DNA from: Chlorokybus atmophyticus
Taxonomy: Eukaryota; Streptophyta; Chlorokybophyceae; Chlorokybales; Chlorokybaceae
Assembly: GCA_009103225.1 (NCBI GenBank)
Contig: RHPI01001037.1
Span: 1,030,916-1,079,324 of the forward strand
Length of the DNA: 48,409 nucleotides
Direction: 5' to 3'
Shown here: piece by piece, positions 1-13,500 of the stretch
Position numbering within the stretch: the stretch's first letter is position 1
Layout of the letters: the number at the start of each line of letters is the position of its first letter
The notes under the pieces: model-generated
The model's database searches: none
What the model was told of the DNA's origin: nothing
Seen by the model: only the letters and a program-made list of their open reading frames with translations
Translations under genes and position numbers: made by a program

Positions 1-4
1 TCCT

Positions 5-30
<26 letters not shown>
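5..30. repeat. (TA)n microsatellite
   Basis: An uninterrupted run of alternating T and A at the left edge of the window. From here to 730 the sequence is AT-rich and I see no coding potential or structured element in it. Confidence 0.9.
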
Positions 31-35
<5 letters not shown>

Positions 36-730
36 GCTAGCACATAACGTACCTCATTTAATTGTTATCCAATCTATAAACTATTAGCGTCGGGATCAAA
101 GACTTTGACTCGAGGTTCATTCAACAAAAAAATTATAAAACGTGGAAGGCATGCGCAATTTCAAATTGCTTTTGCTACCAAAACCAAGCATGTTTATAGA
201 AAAGGCTTCTACAACCGTTGCATAGCGCGTATTGAATAGAACGGTGTCGTCTTTCCACGGACAAGTGTAGGGGCTCATTCAAATGTGCTATCGAGTTTCA
301 ACCGTTAAATAATTTGGGCTACGAGCCCAAAGACTTACACGCTAGCTTTCCATCATCAGGAGCTAAGAAACCATGTCGCTTACCATGTCCTCTATTTGCG
401 TTAAATAAACCATGAGATTTTTATCCAGCATCTACAACCGTTATGGCCAGCCTCTCCATTAATAACATAAGTTACCACTGTTGCAATTAAGTAAAAGGCT
501 TCAACTTTTCTCCAACTTGTAATTAACGATACACATGTATAGTCAATGTACAATTACATCAAAGATTATTAAGCAAAGTAGCATAAGATGCATAAGCGTT
601 GATCGTTTCCGCCGTGGTGACTTTTACTACTTGAATAATCTCGCTTTTGCTACTACCATTACAAATAAAACAAACGGCTTCAACTTGTCTGCAATCGATA
701 AGTAGCAATTCAACATGATGTTGAAGAGTC

Positions 731-769
731 ATGATAGTTGGACTAAATTGTGTTTAGTCCAACTATCAT
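731..769. repeat. Perfect short inverted repeat, 17-bp arms
   Basis: Arms 731-747 and 753-769 are perfect reverse complements around a 5-base loop. It is one of several small perfect hairpins scattered through the window. It could be a tiny foldback element or the result of local inverted duplication. Between it and 1425 I see only low-complexity sequence, with a CTG run near 1062-1080, and no gene. Confidence 0.85.
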
Positions 770-1425
770 TAAAGCATAAGAGACGGCAAGCACGTGACGT
801 ATTACTATATACATCTGTAATAGCATGCAACCATGAGCAATAACGAGCAGGCAGTACATGGCGGCAAGAGCAACAATCAAGAGACAGAGGGCCGGGTGCA
901 AGGATGCCAAGGGAGTGAATGCACATGCAGGGTGCCAGCACGCATATGCAGATGCAAGGATGCCAAGAGAAGGTAAAAGCATGCGCAAGGATGCCACCAC
1001 GCATCTGCCAGGATGCCAATGGAAGGTGAAAGCGTTAGTGAGAGAATGTGTGAGAGAATGCATGCTGCTGCTGCTGCTGTTGCGGAGATATTTAAGTAGT
1101 TATTGGGATTTTTGGCGCTGAGATTCAGCCGGCTCCGGAGTTGTCATGCCTTTAGGTGCTGTATTTCTGCAAAGAAGATTCGTTAAGCATTGGTATTCCG
1201 CTTATGCGAGGAGTGCGCATGGTGCAAATTGAGTTCCAAGCATGCAATCATGAGCAGTCACGCACTGACCAACACCACAACAAGCATGCACAACGAGTTT
1301 AAGTACTACTTACAGTGTTACATTTGAACAGTTCAAGCATTTAAAATCTTTTATACTTACACGCTAATAGTTCACGCCTACCATTTAAAACAAACAACAT
1401 TTCATAGTCAACAAATTATCTATAC

Positions 1426-1460
1426 CAACTGACACCAAGCAACTTGCTTGGTGTCAGTTG
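1426..1460. repeat. Perfect short inverted repeat, 17-bp arms, 1-base loop
   Basis: Arms 1426-1442 and 1444-1460 are perfect reverse complements with a single base between them. A palindrome this tight would extrude as a hairpin. There is no obvious adjacent target duplication. Confidence 0.85.
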
Positions 1461-1900
1461 AACTGACAACAGTTGGTGAAATCATTGCTTGAGGGGATAC
1501 ACAAACATGCGCCTAGTCTCCTCGAGGTCGGGGCAAGGTCGGGGCAAGGCGCTGGCTCATTGGTGGTGGGACAAGTAGCTCGGCTTGTCTCCCCGCACGT
1601 CCACCAGTTCAAAAACTTCACCCAGCGCCCGTATGTTGCCCTCACCTCCACCCACCACTTGCATCGGGTCTCACTGCTCTCTGGGTTGGTGCATGTGCAG
1701 AATCGCACACAGCAACGTCCGTCAACCCGCTGCTCCCAGCACCTGACGTGCCGTTTGGGTACTGGCGTGTCGAGTCAGACAAAACTCGGCGCCTTCGCAG
1801 AAAATGAAGGCCGTCTCGTTTGACACATCATCCACATCGAAGTAAAAGGGGTGCCACTTCAGCTCGTGAAGGTCAAGCTGCAGTAGGCACGGTGATCGAG
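1454..1900 (-). pseudogene. Unrecognised coding-like fragment, broken
   Basis: Read on the minus strand, this stretch has protein-like composition (for example FYFDVDDVSNETAFIFCEG, near 1850-1790) and then switches frame near 1725, with stop codons in each frame. Its GC content and codon choice resemble the live genes at the right of the window more than the surrounding AT-rich DNA. I do not recognise a domain. It may be a gene fragment carried by a transposable element. Confidence 0.3.
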
Positions 1901-4256
1901 TTCATAGCATTGAGTCATCAATGAGTATTGCGCAGTGAGTTTGCAGTAGACACAGTGATAGAGTAACATAAACGTTTAAGCTTGAAGATGAGGATTGCAA
2001 CATGCACGTGCATGTCACTGACGGGGTTGATATGTAGTTTATGATTGAGATGACTAGCTTAAACACGACAATTGAAACACCTTAAAACATTCAGGGATTG
2101 CATGCATAAGACCAACGGGGTTGATACGGGGTTGATAGCGTATCTGCCGGTAGGTTCGCCTCAGCAAGTTTAGAGGGCAACTGATGTTGCCAAGGTGTGG
2201 ACGCCCCTGCGCCGCCACCCGCAATAATCCAGCGCTTCGCGCTGCACGCTGCTTCCCCTTCGGCATCGTGAAGGCCCCCGCGCCGCCAACGTTAACCTCG
2301 CCCATCCCGCCGACAACATTGCCGCTTAAACTCACCCCACACTAAATATAATGCTGGTTAATGTGGAATAGGCTAAGAAGGGCTTGTGAAGCATTAATAA
2401 GCAATACACAACCTCTCATAGAAGCGTCTTTTGCTACCATGGCCTAGTCGGCCAAGCCCCGCGTTACACCAAATTACTGTTTACAATAAAATATAAAGAC
2501 ATAATCCATAAGAAACTAGCTGTGCTGGGGGCGTGGGCCGCTTATCTTTGTCTTGTCTAGGCGGGGGTGTCAGCCTACTTGGTGGTTTTGTTTTTTCAGC
2601 CCCAGGGGGGGGGGGGGGGNGACAGAGGCGGCAAAAATACTGTGATTGTGGCAACTTGTGGGTGTCGTGCAGGGCTAGCAGAACCCCCAAGGGCGTGGCA
2701 TGCCGCGCGACGCGAAAGGCGGACAAAGGTATGTGTTGTTTTTGTGATTTTCATTTCCACTACTAGTAGCTATGAGTTCGTGCGTCTCGCACTCATGCAC
2801 AGCCTGCGCACTAATGCGCACTCCGAGTGTGCGGTTTTGCATGAGTCATACAAAATCGTGCTAGCATGCTATATCGTACTGGCATTGCTTTGCTTCCATC
2901 ACTGTTCTGCTGGCATGCATGCATCATTCAGCTGCATGACACGCATTGCTTCCATCACTCTGCTGGCATGCATTGCTTGCATCCGCTGTTCTAGTAGTTT
3001 TAATGAGACCCTCACACTTGCCACCACTCTGTTTGCACTTACGCACACCTTGACACCATTTTATTGCCAACTCTGTCTGCACGCATAGTTACAAAGTACG
3101 CAATACGTGTACTAGTACGTGGTATGCAAAGTACGCGTATGGTTTTGTAGTTTTTTCATAATACGTCGGTCAGCACGTATTTTATATCCGTATTCATGCG
3201 TAATACTGATAAATATTAATAACGATTGATGCGATATGTGTGCTACCAAGTGATGGGCAACTCATTGTACATCACAATGCATTATAATACAGTGTTTGAT
3301 TCACCAATGTTATGGTATGATTAAAGTCATTTCTAATGGTAATAACTTACCTAACATGTTATTACGTAATATCATAACACCTTTTACAGATGCTTTATTA
3401 CTTGCAGTGCTGATAGGTGAGGTGGGTCGCACGGCGCTGCCGCGACCTAGCCCGCCGCGTGACAGGTCGCGCGCGCGGCACATCACCGAAGGCCGTTTGC
3501 TGCGCTATCTGCGGTCATTCGGCTGTTGACCATGTTTGATGACGCAGTAACTATAGCGTGTAATCAATTAGCGTTAAAGGGTAGAGTGGATTAGTTAGAA
3601 CGAGGGTGAGTAGTGGCGGCATGTCTTTGGGGTATGGGGCCTGCCCCGACCTCGTACCGCCAAAAACGCGGCCATTTTAACCACCAACTATGCCGCAATT
3701 GCACCAAATCCCTAGCAATATTGGGTCGCCGTTGGTAAGCGATTGCCGCTGAGATATTTTTCAGCATCTTTTACGCATCTTTGCAATGATTGGCCATTTC
3801 GCTGCCTTTTTGAGCAACTGGCTGTTGTCACCGTTGCGATCCCATTTGATCAATCTCATGCGTGACCAAATGGTGGCCTAACGATGCGAGTTTTCGTTTA
3901 GTTGAATCTTAACGTTAAGGTAATTCAGGTTAGCATTATTTTGATGGTCGTAACCTCGGCATTATATACTAAGTACCGCAGCACGTACCGTGGCGTGAAC
4001 GTTACGTTGAATACTAAGTTTTGAAACACTTAACAGCATTTGCTAATCATATCGCACCAGATTGCACCATATTGCAGCATATTTATCAATAATTAATGTA
4101 ACACTTTAAAGAAACTATCAACATGCAGCCATAAGCGGCCACGTTGCAGAACTGTGCTTACTTTTACATTTATTGGCATGCGCTTAAACAATTGGATGTG
4201 CTTTGGACGGCCAGGATCGTGCTTAGGCAGATCTAACGGTGTAACGCTTGTTCTCG
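1901..4256. other. Noncoding stretch, no gene recognised
   Basis: AT-rich sequence broken by small GC-rich islands near 2120-2340 and 3410-3530. Reading frames here are short and have no recognisable motifs. A 15-base G run ending in an undetermined base sits at 2605-2620. Confidence 0.6.
2605..2620. other. Poly-G tract ending in an undetermined base
   Basis: Fifteen G residues (2605-2619) are followed by the N at 2620. The same configuration recurs at 15345-15362. It most likely marks a long homopolymer that sequencing or assembly could not resolve, so any frame crossing it is unreliable. Confidence 0.85.
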
Positions 4257-4395
4257 CCGCCTAGCCAATGAGAAGCAGGCGGGCCGCACATACTGCCGCG
4301 CAGCCCGGCAGTCGCGGGTGCCGTGTGATGGCCCTAGCGCGGGATGTGTGATGTAGGTTGAATGCCGACAGGCCGGCCCAACCAATAGGCGTGAT
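4257..4395 (+). repeat. GC-rich direct repeat, left copy
   Basis: This copy resembles 5651-5815 in the same orientation. Shared blocks include a CCAAT-containing AGCCAAT, the string GCAGGCGGGC, GTCGCGGGTG (GTCTCGGGTG in the other copy), GTGATGGCCCT and GGCCGGCCCAA. The two copies bracket the AT-rich inverted-repeat element at 4419-5152. They could be duplicated promoter-like sequence or the outer ends of a composite repeat. Confidence 0.6.
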
Positions 4396-4418
4396 GGGCG
4401 AAATGAATCTGCGCTTAT

Positions 4419-5152
4419 AGCATATATATGCTCTTAACGTTCAAGAGCATATTATGCTCTTAGTCGCCAAGAGCATACAATTTTTGAGGATACCAGTATG
4501 CTCTTACAAATGGGTAAACTATATAGTCTACCCCCGTTACAAGACTTCGGTTTATGAAAATAACCCCGTTGAGATCGTGAATTTGCAAAAATCCAATGGT
4601 TTTACAGACTAATATCATCGGTTAGTGGAATAGTTTTGTACGCTATAAGACTACAACAAAGGGTTCAAATTTTGTGTGGGCAGTCTTGTTACGGGGGAAT
4701 ACCTTGTTAATGGCATGTTTATTTTAAATATTATAAACATAAACATATTACAGAACTCATATATAGTTACGTACATAATTGGTATATTGTTGACTATTAT
4801 CAATTTAATGTATGCCACGTTACAACATAATCACGTGGCTTACGATTATTTTGCAATACCCCTGTTAGTAGAATATATATTATGTAAAAAGTAGTATATA
4901 TTATTGTAAACGCCCAGAGAATAACCCCGTTGATGGAATGAAAGATACACGTGATGAATATAGTGGAGGTATACTGTACAGTTAAGGTACATAGTGGTAC
5001 ATACCTAGTTACATTAAAACATTTATTGTACAGTCTACCCCTTTTAAGAGCATGCTGTTTGTTTTTAAAGATAGTTTGCTCCTGGCGGGGTTATGCTCTT
5101 GGCGTTTTTAAGAGCATAATATGCTCTTAAACATTAAGAGCATTTGTATGCT
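4419..5152. mobile_element. Inverted-repeat element built from TAAGAGCAT motifs (MITE-like)
   Basis: The ends 4419-4477 and 5092-5152 are imperfect reverse complements of about 60 bp, each made of several copies of ATGCTCTTA/TAAGAGCAT. The interior is AT-rich and has no transposase. Degraded copies of the motif, and of a TAACCCCGTTG string, recur inside and to 5470. I see no clear target-site duplication, so the element class is unknown. A non-autonomous terminal-inverted-repeat transposon is the simplest reading. Confidence 0.55.
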
Positions 5153-5650
5153 ACAATGCAGTTCAATACGCCCATCACGCCCATTACATCACGCGCATTA
5201 CGTCACGTATCATGCCATCACGCTCATTACGCTAATTACGCGTGACACTGTACCCATCACGCCTTGTCTATCGCACTCATTACGCCTGATGACACACCCG
5301 TCACGCGCTACTCCCTCAATGTTAAGATTACGCACACTGACATTTGCAAAAATGTCATGAAAAATAATATGCTCTTCGCGGTTAGTCATATTCTCTTAAG
5401 CACTAACATTTGCCTGTAGCATCGTTGGTGATCTCAGAACGTATGCTACAAGCGGGGTTATTCTCTTGAGCAAAGTCTTTTAGCGGGGGTGGACTGTACA
5501 ACGCACACATAACGCATATGTGCACCGTGCATGTTGTGCTCAAAATGAATGGATTCTTTTATTCATTCGCATGTACTTTGTGCAATTGCACGATATGGGC
5601 TTTGGAAGGTTGAAAGTTGTTTACCACAAATCGCATGGCCGATAGCTGAT

Positions 5651-5815
5651 ACACGTCGCATAGCCAATAAGAGGCAGGCGGGCTGCTCGGTATGCGCGCG
5701 GCAGGCATGTAGTCTCGGGTGCTGTGTGTGATGGCCCTCAGTGCGCGTGATGTGTCTTTGTGCCCTAATGCCGTCCTCCCCGGCCGACCGGCCGGCCCAA
5801 TCCCGCCCAATCAGC
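5651..5815 (+). repeat. GC-rich direct repeat, right copy
   Basis: Partner of 4257-4395, about 1.4 kb away in the same orientation, with substitutions and small indels throughout. This is an old duplication, not a recent target-site event. Confidence 0.6.
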
Positions 5816-8800
5816 CGCACCGCTAGTTTACAAAAAATGACCTATTTTAGCCCAATACCGTACGATTTCACGTACTTTCAACGTATTACAACTGTACCAA
5901 CAACTGCTTGCTGTACGCGTACCATTACGTATTATTTTGCCAAAAGTCGCGGATTTTGTTACTATGTCTGCACGCACATTGCTAGCTCTTCCAAGATTCT
6001 TTAGGTGGCCGGCCATTGTTTATTATACACATTGGTTATATGCCTTATTTTGTGAAATTCAATTATTGACACTGCAACTAATATGACATGCGCACGCCGT
6101 GGCATTGCACTGCAGCAGTGCAATGCTAGTAATCAATGGTGCTGCAGTGTCTTGGCGCCCCTATATATATATACATATAGAGAGCTGACGGAAGCAGTGG
6201 CCACAGCCTTCGAATCTCAAATTGAGCTTACCAGAAGCTTTGTCGCCTTGAAGTCATCATCGCCGCGATAAATATATACCTTAATGTACACGTCAATTAA
6301 TCAGCAAGTTTTCTGACAGCGCTGTACGGGCGTGGGTACTACGAACCTCGGCCTCCCTGCTCTAGTCGCCGCGGCCGCCGCTCAGCGGTGCAGGCGATCT
6401 GCGCTGTGGATCGAGACCCCTAAATAAGACCGTAGTCGCCGCTGCCATCCACGTACCGCCGGACCATTGCCGCAGCCAAAAACCGACATCCACGCTAGTT
6501 CTCGCCGCCCCTTTCCCGTTGTTTTTACAACACAATCCCGCCCCCATTTGTGTGTAAGTCGTCATTGCAATCATTGCAATGATTGCAATTCATATTGAGC
6601 ATGACCGGCCATTACCGCATGCACGGTTGCATGTGCATTTACTGCTGCATGCACTGTAACATGGGGCCTCACGGACTTGACCGTAAAGTTCAAGTCCTGG
6701 TGTTTTTAAGCTCATAATTACCCACTTCATGACATGCACGTTCATCGATCGCGGTAGTCACCACTTTGTGCAGTGACTTTACCTTTACCGCAGCAATCAT
6801 TGCTGCGATAGGCAGCGAGCTTTATATGCATGACGCATATCAAGCTCGCTGCCCACTTTTATCGCTCATAAAGATGCCACATGGTCAGTTTACGCCATTT
6901 GCAAAGGCGCAAATGAGAGTTCAAGCCGCTCTTGACAATCTGAAATGTTTATTGGGCTTGTTGACAACATAGCTAGCCTTGCCCGCATGCATTAAAAAGC
7001 AACATAATGCAGGCATTTGAATGATATCCATGCATATAAGAGTCAATAAATGATGCAAAAATGAGGACATTTAATTACTGGAACAACCTGAATATGCTGT
7101 GTTTGGATAAGGTTGCAGCGGTTTACCCTCAACGCGCTCGTCAAGAATGTCATGTATATGGTTAGTATAATGATGACCATGATGGGACATGTATTTATAG
7201 TATATGGCTCCTCCTTTGGCAGCGACTTTTACTGCCATCATTACTATGATAGCCTATTGATTACGGCACTGATGTTGCAGCGAGCAACAACACCATGCCA
7301 AGACAAGGGCTTTGGTTTCTATGCTCTTATTCATGTAACAGCGTCTGTAACTTAAGAGGTCAACGACGTTGTGCGTGGATGAATGTGCACGTAACTTGAC
7401 CCTTTATAATGTAAGACCATTCCACGTTGTATACACGATTGATGCCCGTCGTTGTGACTGGGTCATTATATGCCGTGATGCGAGCACTGAAGGCTTGGCC
7501 TTTCAATATGACAAGCTATCCTACCATATTGCTAGCAACCTTTGCAAATTGCGCTAGTAGAGAGCCTCCAACTCGAAGACTCCAAGCCCGGGTGCGAGCT
7601 CCAAAATGTCATCTAGACCATCCATGGTGACCATGTCAGGTGTCGGGCATCATCGGTTGCAATCGCATGTTTAATGGCTTGCTCAGCATCATCAATTGTC
7701 GTCAAGCAACCCGCCATAGAGTGTCAAAAGGCCTTTACATGCGCCAACCTATACAAGGCCTGCGGCATGCGTGCTACTCAAGCTGCCAAAGTCGAAACAA
7801 TTGGCAAGTTTAAAGTTTATATGTTAAAAACTTCTGAATGTCATTTTTTATAGATACTGATAAGTTAAAGACAAGTTGAAGCCTTTTGCTTCATTGCAGT
7901 TTTTTTATCTTTCGTGCAAGTACCTTTTAGCGTGTATTTCTATCATATATATGCGCCCAATTTTTTATTGCTTTTATGAGATTTATATAACAACAGTAAA
8001 TCAATATACCAGTTACCGTTTGCTCATTGCAGTACCGGCATCTTTTAAGCAAGTACTTAGCGTGCATTACAATTATGTATACAATTCAATCGTACACGAG
8101 TTAAAACTGATAGTAACAACATCTATGACATTGTAAATAAAGCATTTACTCATATATAGGAGTGATTCGCATCCAATACCTCCGGGTTAACATCAAAAAT
8201 GTTGTAAAATTATGTATGTAGGAATGTTTTATAGAATTGCTTGTGAGATTTTATCAAAGATTCATGTACGATCTATAAAACATTTTTGCCATTATACATC
8301 GTATTATGATCAATGTCGTCAATTGTGTCTCAAATCGTACATTGCAATTGAATTGGATCTTTTCATCATTTTCTAAAATAGAGGGTTAAGTGGCTTGTAT
8401 GGCAAGCGCCGATTAATCATCAAGAATCGCACACTCGGTGCGCTGGTGGTACAATGCTTATCAGTATGAGATGAAACATGGAAATGTTGAGTACATCAAA
8501 TGGACTACAACGAGAATAAATTGCGAGGCTGGCGTATAAACTTATATAAGTTAAATGTCTTTATTCGCGGTTGCAGTTTTTCACAACATGCAAGTTCACA
8601 TGCAATGTTTGTGTTACTAGCCATTACAATTTGAAAGCTTGTGGTTGCATGCTTGCTTGCATAAAGGATTGTAAAGGTTGCGCTCACATAATTATAAGCG
8701 CAAAACGCGTGATGTTATGCATTTGATATACTACAAAATGAAGCAATAACATAACGCTGTATTATGTGCATTTTTTGAACCACTTGCACATGTGATTACA

Positions 8801-9550
8801 AGCAATGTGTGAATCCTTATTGTCATCTCCCATATACACAAATTGTCATACATTTAGTACATCACGCATGCTTTTTGAACTACCTTTATATGCATGCAAT
8901 TTGCAATAACCGTAAATGCATGAAGGCCACCATATCAGGGAATGATATTGTGACAAACAGATATTGGCAATCACTGTGGTTGTGCACCTCCATGAAAGCA
9001 TGCATGATGGCGCATGTGTGCCACAACTCATTCGATAAATGCAATTGGCCTACCTTTACAGACCTATTCGATGGCTGCCCTAACTCAGATACGAGTCGTA
9101 TCAACTTGCGTTACACTATATGCACTGTGTTGACGGTGATCATGAAGATTCCGCGACACCAGCGCCGCGCACCCTAGTTAGGGTAGCCTAGCCCATCCGA
9201 TCATGCGCGTGGGCACCATCATCGCCGCTGCCCGCGAGGTCGCGTCACCCCCTGCCTGGGAACTCTGCATGATTACCGTATTGGAGATGCCGTATCCCAT
9301 GTTTCACACGCAGCGTAACCCGTAATCGTCGCCGACGTCGACGGCTTATGATACCCTGGTCCTCAACGGTTGCCGCAAAAGTCCCAAACCAAGAAGAATG
9401 CTCCAGCCCACAACGCCCGGTCGCGATCAACGCAAATCACCCATACTGCGCGACGGCGCAGAGCGCGTCCTAACTTCAAATAGGATGTCTTTTACCCGCC
9501 AAGATACTCGGTTCAGGCCTAGACGCCGTCATGACTTTTTGGGGGTATTA
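5816..9550. other. AT-rich noncoding stretch with small hairpins
   Basis: No gene recognised. Clear hairpins are 6102-6112/6116-6126 (11-bp perfect arms), 6789-6797/6799-6807 (9-bp perfect arms) and 6811-6822/6842-6853 (12-bp perfect arms with further pairing inside). Weak protein-like frames around 7370-7560 and 8809-9177 have no motif that I can assign. Confidence 0.6.
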
Positions 9551-9905
9551 TTGGTTGGGCTGTCAATGACAAGATCTAAACCACTTTCACGAGTTGACGC
9601 GTCGCCATTGCCATCGCCGTCGCCATCGCCATATTCCTTGTGAAATGTCATCAAGGTGGTTTAGGTTTGGGTGGCAACCATTTTCACAAGTTGTTCCGTC
9701 GCCATCGCCATCGCTGGCGCCATCGCCATCGCCATAATACTTATGAAATTGGGCTGTCAATGAGAAGATCTTAACCACTTTCACAAGTTGTCGCGTAGCC
9801 ATCGCCGTTGCTATTGTAAAATGTCATCAAGGTGGTTAGGGTTTGGGTGGAAACAACTTTCACAACGCCATCGCCATCATTCTCGTGAAATGTCATGAAG
9901 GTGGT
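9551..9905. repeat. Tandem repeat with GCCATC minisatellite
   Basis: A unit of roughly 190-200 bp is partly repeated. It contains TTGGGCTGTCAATGA, AACCACTTTCAC, a run of GCCATC/GCCGTC hexamers, then GAAATGTCATCAAGGTGGTT and GGTTTGGGTGG. Copies begin near 9551, 9638, 9747, 9818 and 9885. A second block of the same hexamers lies at 15693-15868. The A and V-rich reading frames across it come from the repeat, not from genes. Confidence 0.75.
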
Positions 9906-10539
9906 TATGGTTTGGGTGGAAGTAGTAGGGGCAGTGGGGCATACCTTGGGCCGTTCACAAGTTGGGTGGAACTTGGTGGGGTGTGGGCCTCATTGGGGTG
10001 GTGGAGAGGTGGGACAGTAGGGGGTTACAGTATCCTTGAGTAAGGAGCAGGTGGGTGTCTTGCTTGTGCTTGCCATGTGGCAAATGGGTCATGGACATGG
10101 ACATTGTGGATGTTCAAAATAGTTCATGGACTATAGCAACACAACTTCATCCATGAATCGAAGAACAACACATGTTTGTTAGAGGGATGCATTGTTGTGG
10201 TCTATGCGGAGTACCATTGTTTGGTAACGCACTTGTGCCAGTATGCGTTCACACAATGCTTATGACGAAATACCGCCTTATGCTATTGCTAATATATTTA
10301 TGAGTACTTATACACATACACCTTCAAAAATGCATTTTTGTCAAACATGTTATGGTGGATCTTTTCGTCGACATCACACGTTCATGTATTCAAGTGAATA
10401 CATGTGTAAAGTATTAGGAGAATATCCTACAGCAATACAATATCTGAGATTACTTAACACATGTATCTGACTCGACAACTAAGGACCTCATAGTTATGGT
10501 GTCAGCATACTGAGTTCTAATTCACTGATTCGCGGGCCG

Positions 10540-13500
10540 TTGATTGTTTGGGATGATTATCGCTCCAATATTAATGAGGTTCCAGCATTTGTACATGAGT
10601 TATTGAGTGAGCTATTGACCAATGAACATGTCCAATATAATCTAACCATGTTGGAATATCCTTCTATATGTAGTGGTGTACCAGTTGCCAGTTATACCAT
10701 TGTGGAACACATTGTCCAAAAGCAATGTCAACGTGGTTTGCTTAATGTAGTCAATCACATTGAACGATTACATCATGTACATGATGTACTCACAACATCA
10801 CTACTGATTAATAGGCCCACCAACAATATTCCAACGCTAAATCAATTGTTAGCTTGCGGATTGATTCGTCGTGACAATCATAAACTTATCATGTTGTTGC
10901 ATACTTCAGAATCAACTGCATCTTTGGATTTAAGTGTAGAAGATGCATTGTTTCCCATGTTAGTTTCGCAAGGAGTAGGCAGCTATAACGGTGTACATCT
11001 ACGTTAGTGCACTAAGTACCTTCAAATGCGTTGTTCAATGGCATTTCTATGTTTATCTTGTATAAACCTTACATACTACTAATGTATCATGTCCATCAAG
11101 CAATATTATTAGTCAATGTTGTACAATTAAATAAGACTATTGTTAAATATAAAAAAGATAATTCTAATGCTTCAGATGAAGATGCTATCCGTTATACAAT
11201 TGAATACAAAATTCCGGGTTCAATCATTGAATTACTAGCTTGGCATTGTACACAATTGGGTGATTTGCTTACATTTGTAGACTATTTGCGTATGCCTACG
11301 TTGTTTAGGTACATTAACCGCTGATGAATTAAGTCAAATTAAATGGCCTGCAATAGTTGATGTCAGTAGTTTTATTGGTAGCATACATCATCATTTCGCT
11401 TGGCGTGATGCCCCTATAGAATGTGCACGGTTATTTCATTTTCGGTTTACAATATTCTTTCAAGGGTATATACAATACAACATAATATTTTAGGAAACAT
11501 CGAACATTATGTTATCCGTTATGAGACACAACATTGTGGATCCTTACATGCTCATGTTATGCTGTAGTTATCTGAAGATGACATTGAACGGGTCTCCAAT
11601 AAAATTGTTGCATTTATACCTGGTGCTTACGATGATAGTGCACAAGAGGTCATCACTCCTTCAGATGTCCATTAACGTGTGTTGTTTAAGTATGTTCGTA
11701 AGAAACAACTACATGTATGCAGCCCGGTTGGTTTTTGTTGTCGACCATTTAACATTGAATGTCGTTATGGTTTTCCATATGATGTACAACATGAGAAAGA
11801 GGCTAAGTTCAACGCCAACACCAAACGTTATAAATACTATCGCTCGCGTTATAAGGATCGCAACGTTGTACCATATCATACCCATATTATACCCGTCCTT
11901 GCTATTACTATGGGGTGCACATTGTAACGTGCAGAAAGTCATTAATGCTAATTGGTCTTTATATGTTGTCAAGTACACTGTGAAAACGGAACCCATAGGA
12001 GCATTGAACATTAATGCTAAAAACGCACAAGCATTGGGATTGAGCATGTTGTCTGATATTGAATTGCGGTTTGTGAGTGCCATGTACTTATCCAAACCAT
12101 TGGCTTCTGCAGAGGCCGCTTTAACATGCTTGGAAATTTCAGTCATTTATCAATCCAGTCGAGTCATTTATGTTGATTCCCAAATGCCTATGCATAGAAC
12201 TCGCATGTTACAAGGTGCACAACATGTTGTGATTCATTTAATAAACATACATTGTGCTCATCCTCAAGAATTGAAAACGGTGACTTTTTGCAAGTACTTT
12301 CGCAACTATCAGCGTACCAAGAACGCGACATCATCCGCAAGGTTTGTGCTGCCGAAAGAAGTGATAGTGGATTCATTGGGCTTTGTGGTTAATTGTTCAA
12401 AAGACACAAAAGTTGTCACATTTAATAATATAGTAATTCTCATCCAGTTTATAATATTGAAAGATTTGTTTTTTAAGTACTTGTTACAAAAGGTTCATTT
12501 CCGTAACGAACAGGAGTTGTTAAGTGATAAAAACGAACAACGATTATATTAAGATGAATGCATAATACACGGGTAATTAACTGATCATGACAACACCCTT
12601 GAACAACATATCATAACATATTGCATTAAACACTTGTATACCGATTATCAATCCCAACTTTGGCGAACTCAAATGATTGCAAAACAATCAATTGATAACA
12701 CTAAATGGACTACTCACAATGATAACAATGCTCACATGTCAGAGATCATTACACAACAACAAACTGAAACATTAAATATGTTAATGAGTTTCAAGGTATT
12801 GCGCATAAATCGTTAAGTACTGAACAACAAATGGTCTTCGATCAAATAGTCAATGAACATACGGGGTTTTATGTTATGTCAGGAATACCAGGTTCAGGTA
12901 ACTCTAACTAAAAAGATCACATCTTATTCACGTATCAAAGGTCTCAAGGTCATGTTATGTGCATCTACTAGAGCAGCAGCCATACGTTTAAGTACCACAG
13001 CACATACGGTCTATACTGCATTTGCTATACCATGTGCCGGAAGCTTTTTACCTTACCTATCACTAGTGGATAATTGGTATGCTATTATGTGTGCTACTCA
13101 AGTGTTTAACATCGATAAATACTCCATGTTGACTGCGGAGATTATTAACTTGATATTTTTACGAATACAATAACTGTACACACCATCAACGTTTTACAGA
13201 AGGTACAAACATATTTGTAGGTGATCATAAACAATCACCTCGTATTTGTAAACATAATCAGGGTAAAAACGCGCAACCCTGCGATAGATGTTATAGTGGT
13301 CATAGTCGTTGCTAAAACATTGCTAGCAAACATGTGTTGCAAACATCTATATGTCAAGACAGTGATCAAGATATACCTTTCGTTTCACGGCGTTATTTGT
13401 ACAGAAGTACCGTCATAAAGTTTAAGGGAAGACACGTTACATGATTGCATTATGCATGGTTTATGGGAGGACAACTTCACCACTAACACCATGACCATGT

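Noticed and set aside
2605-2620. Poly-G tract as a biological signal
   Set aside because: It ends in an undetermined base, as does the second tract at 15345-15362, which points to unresolved sequence.
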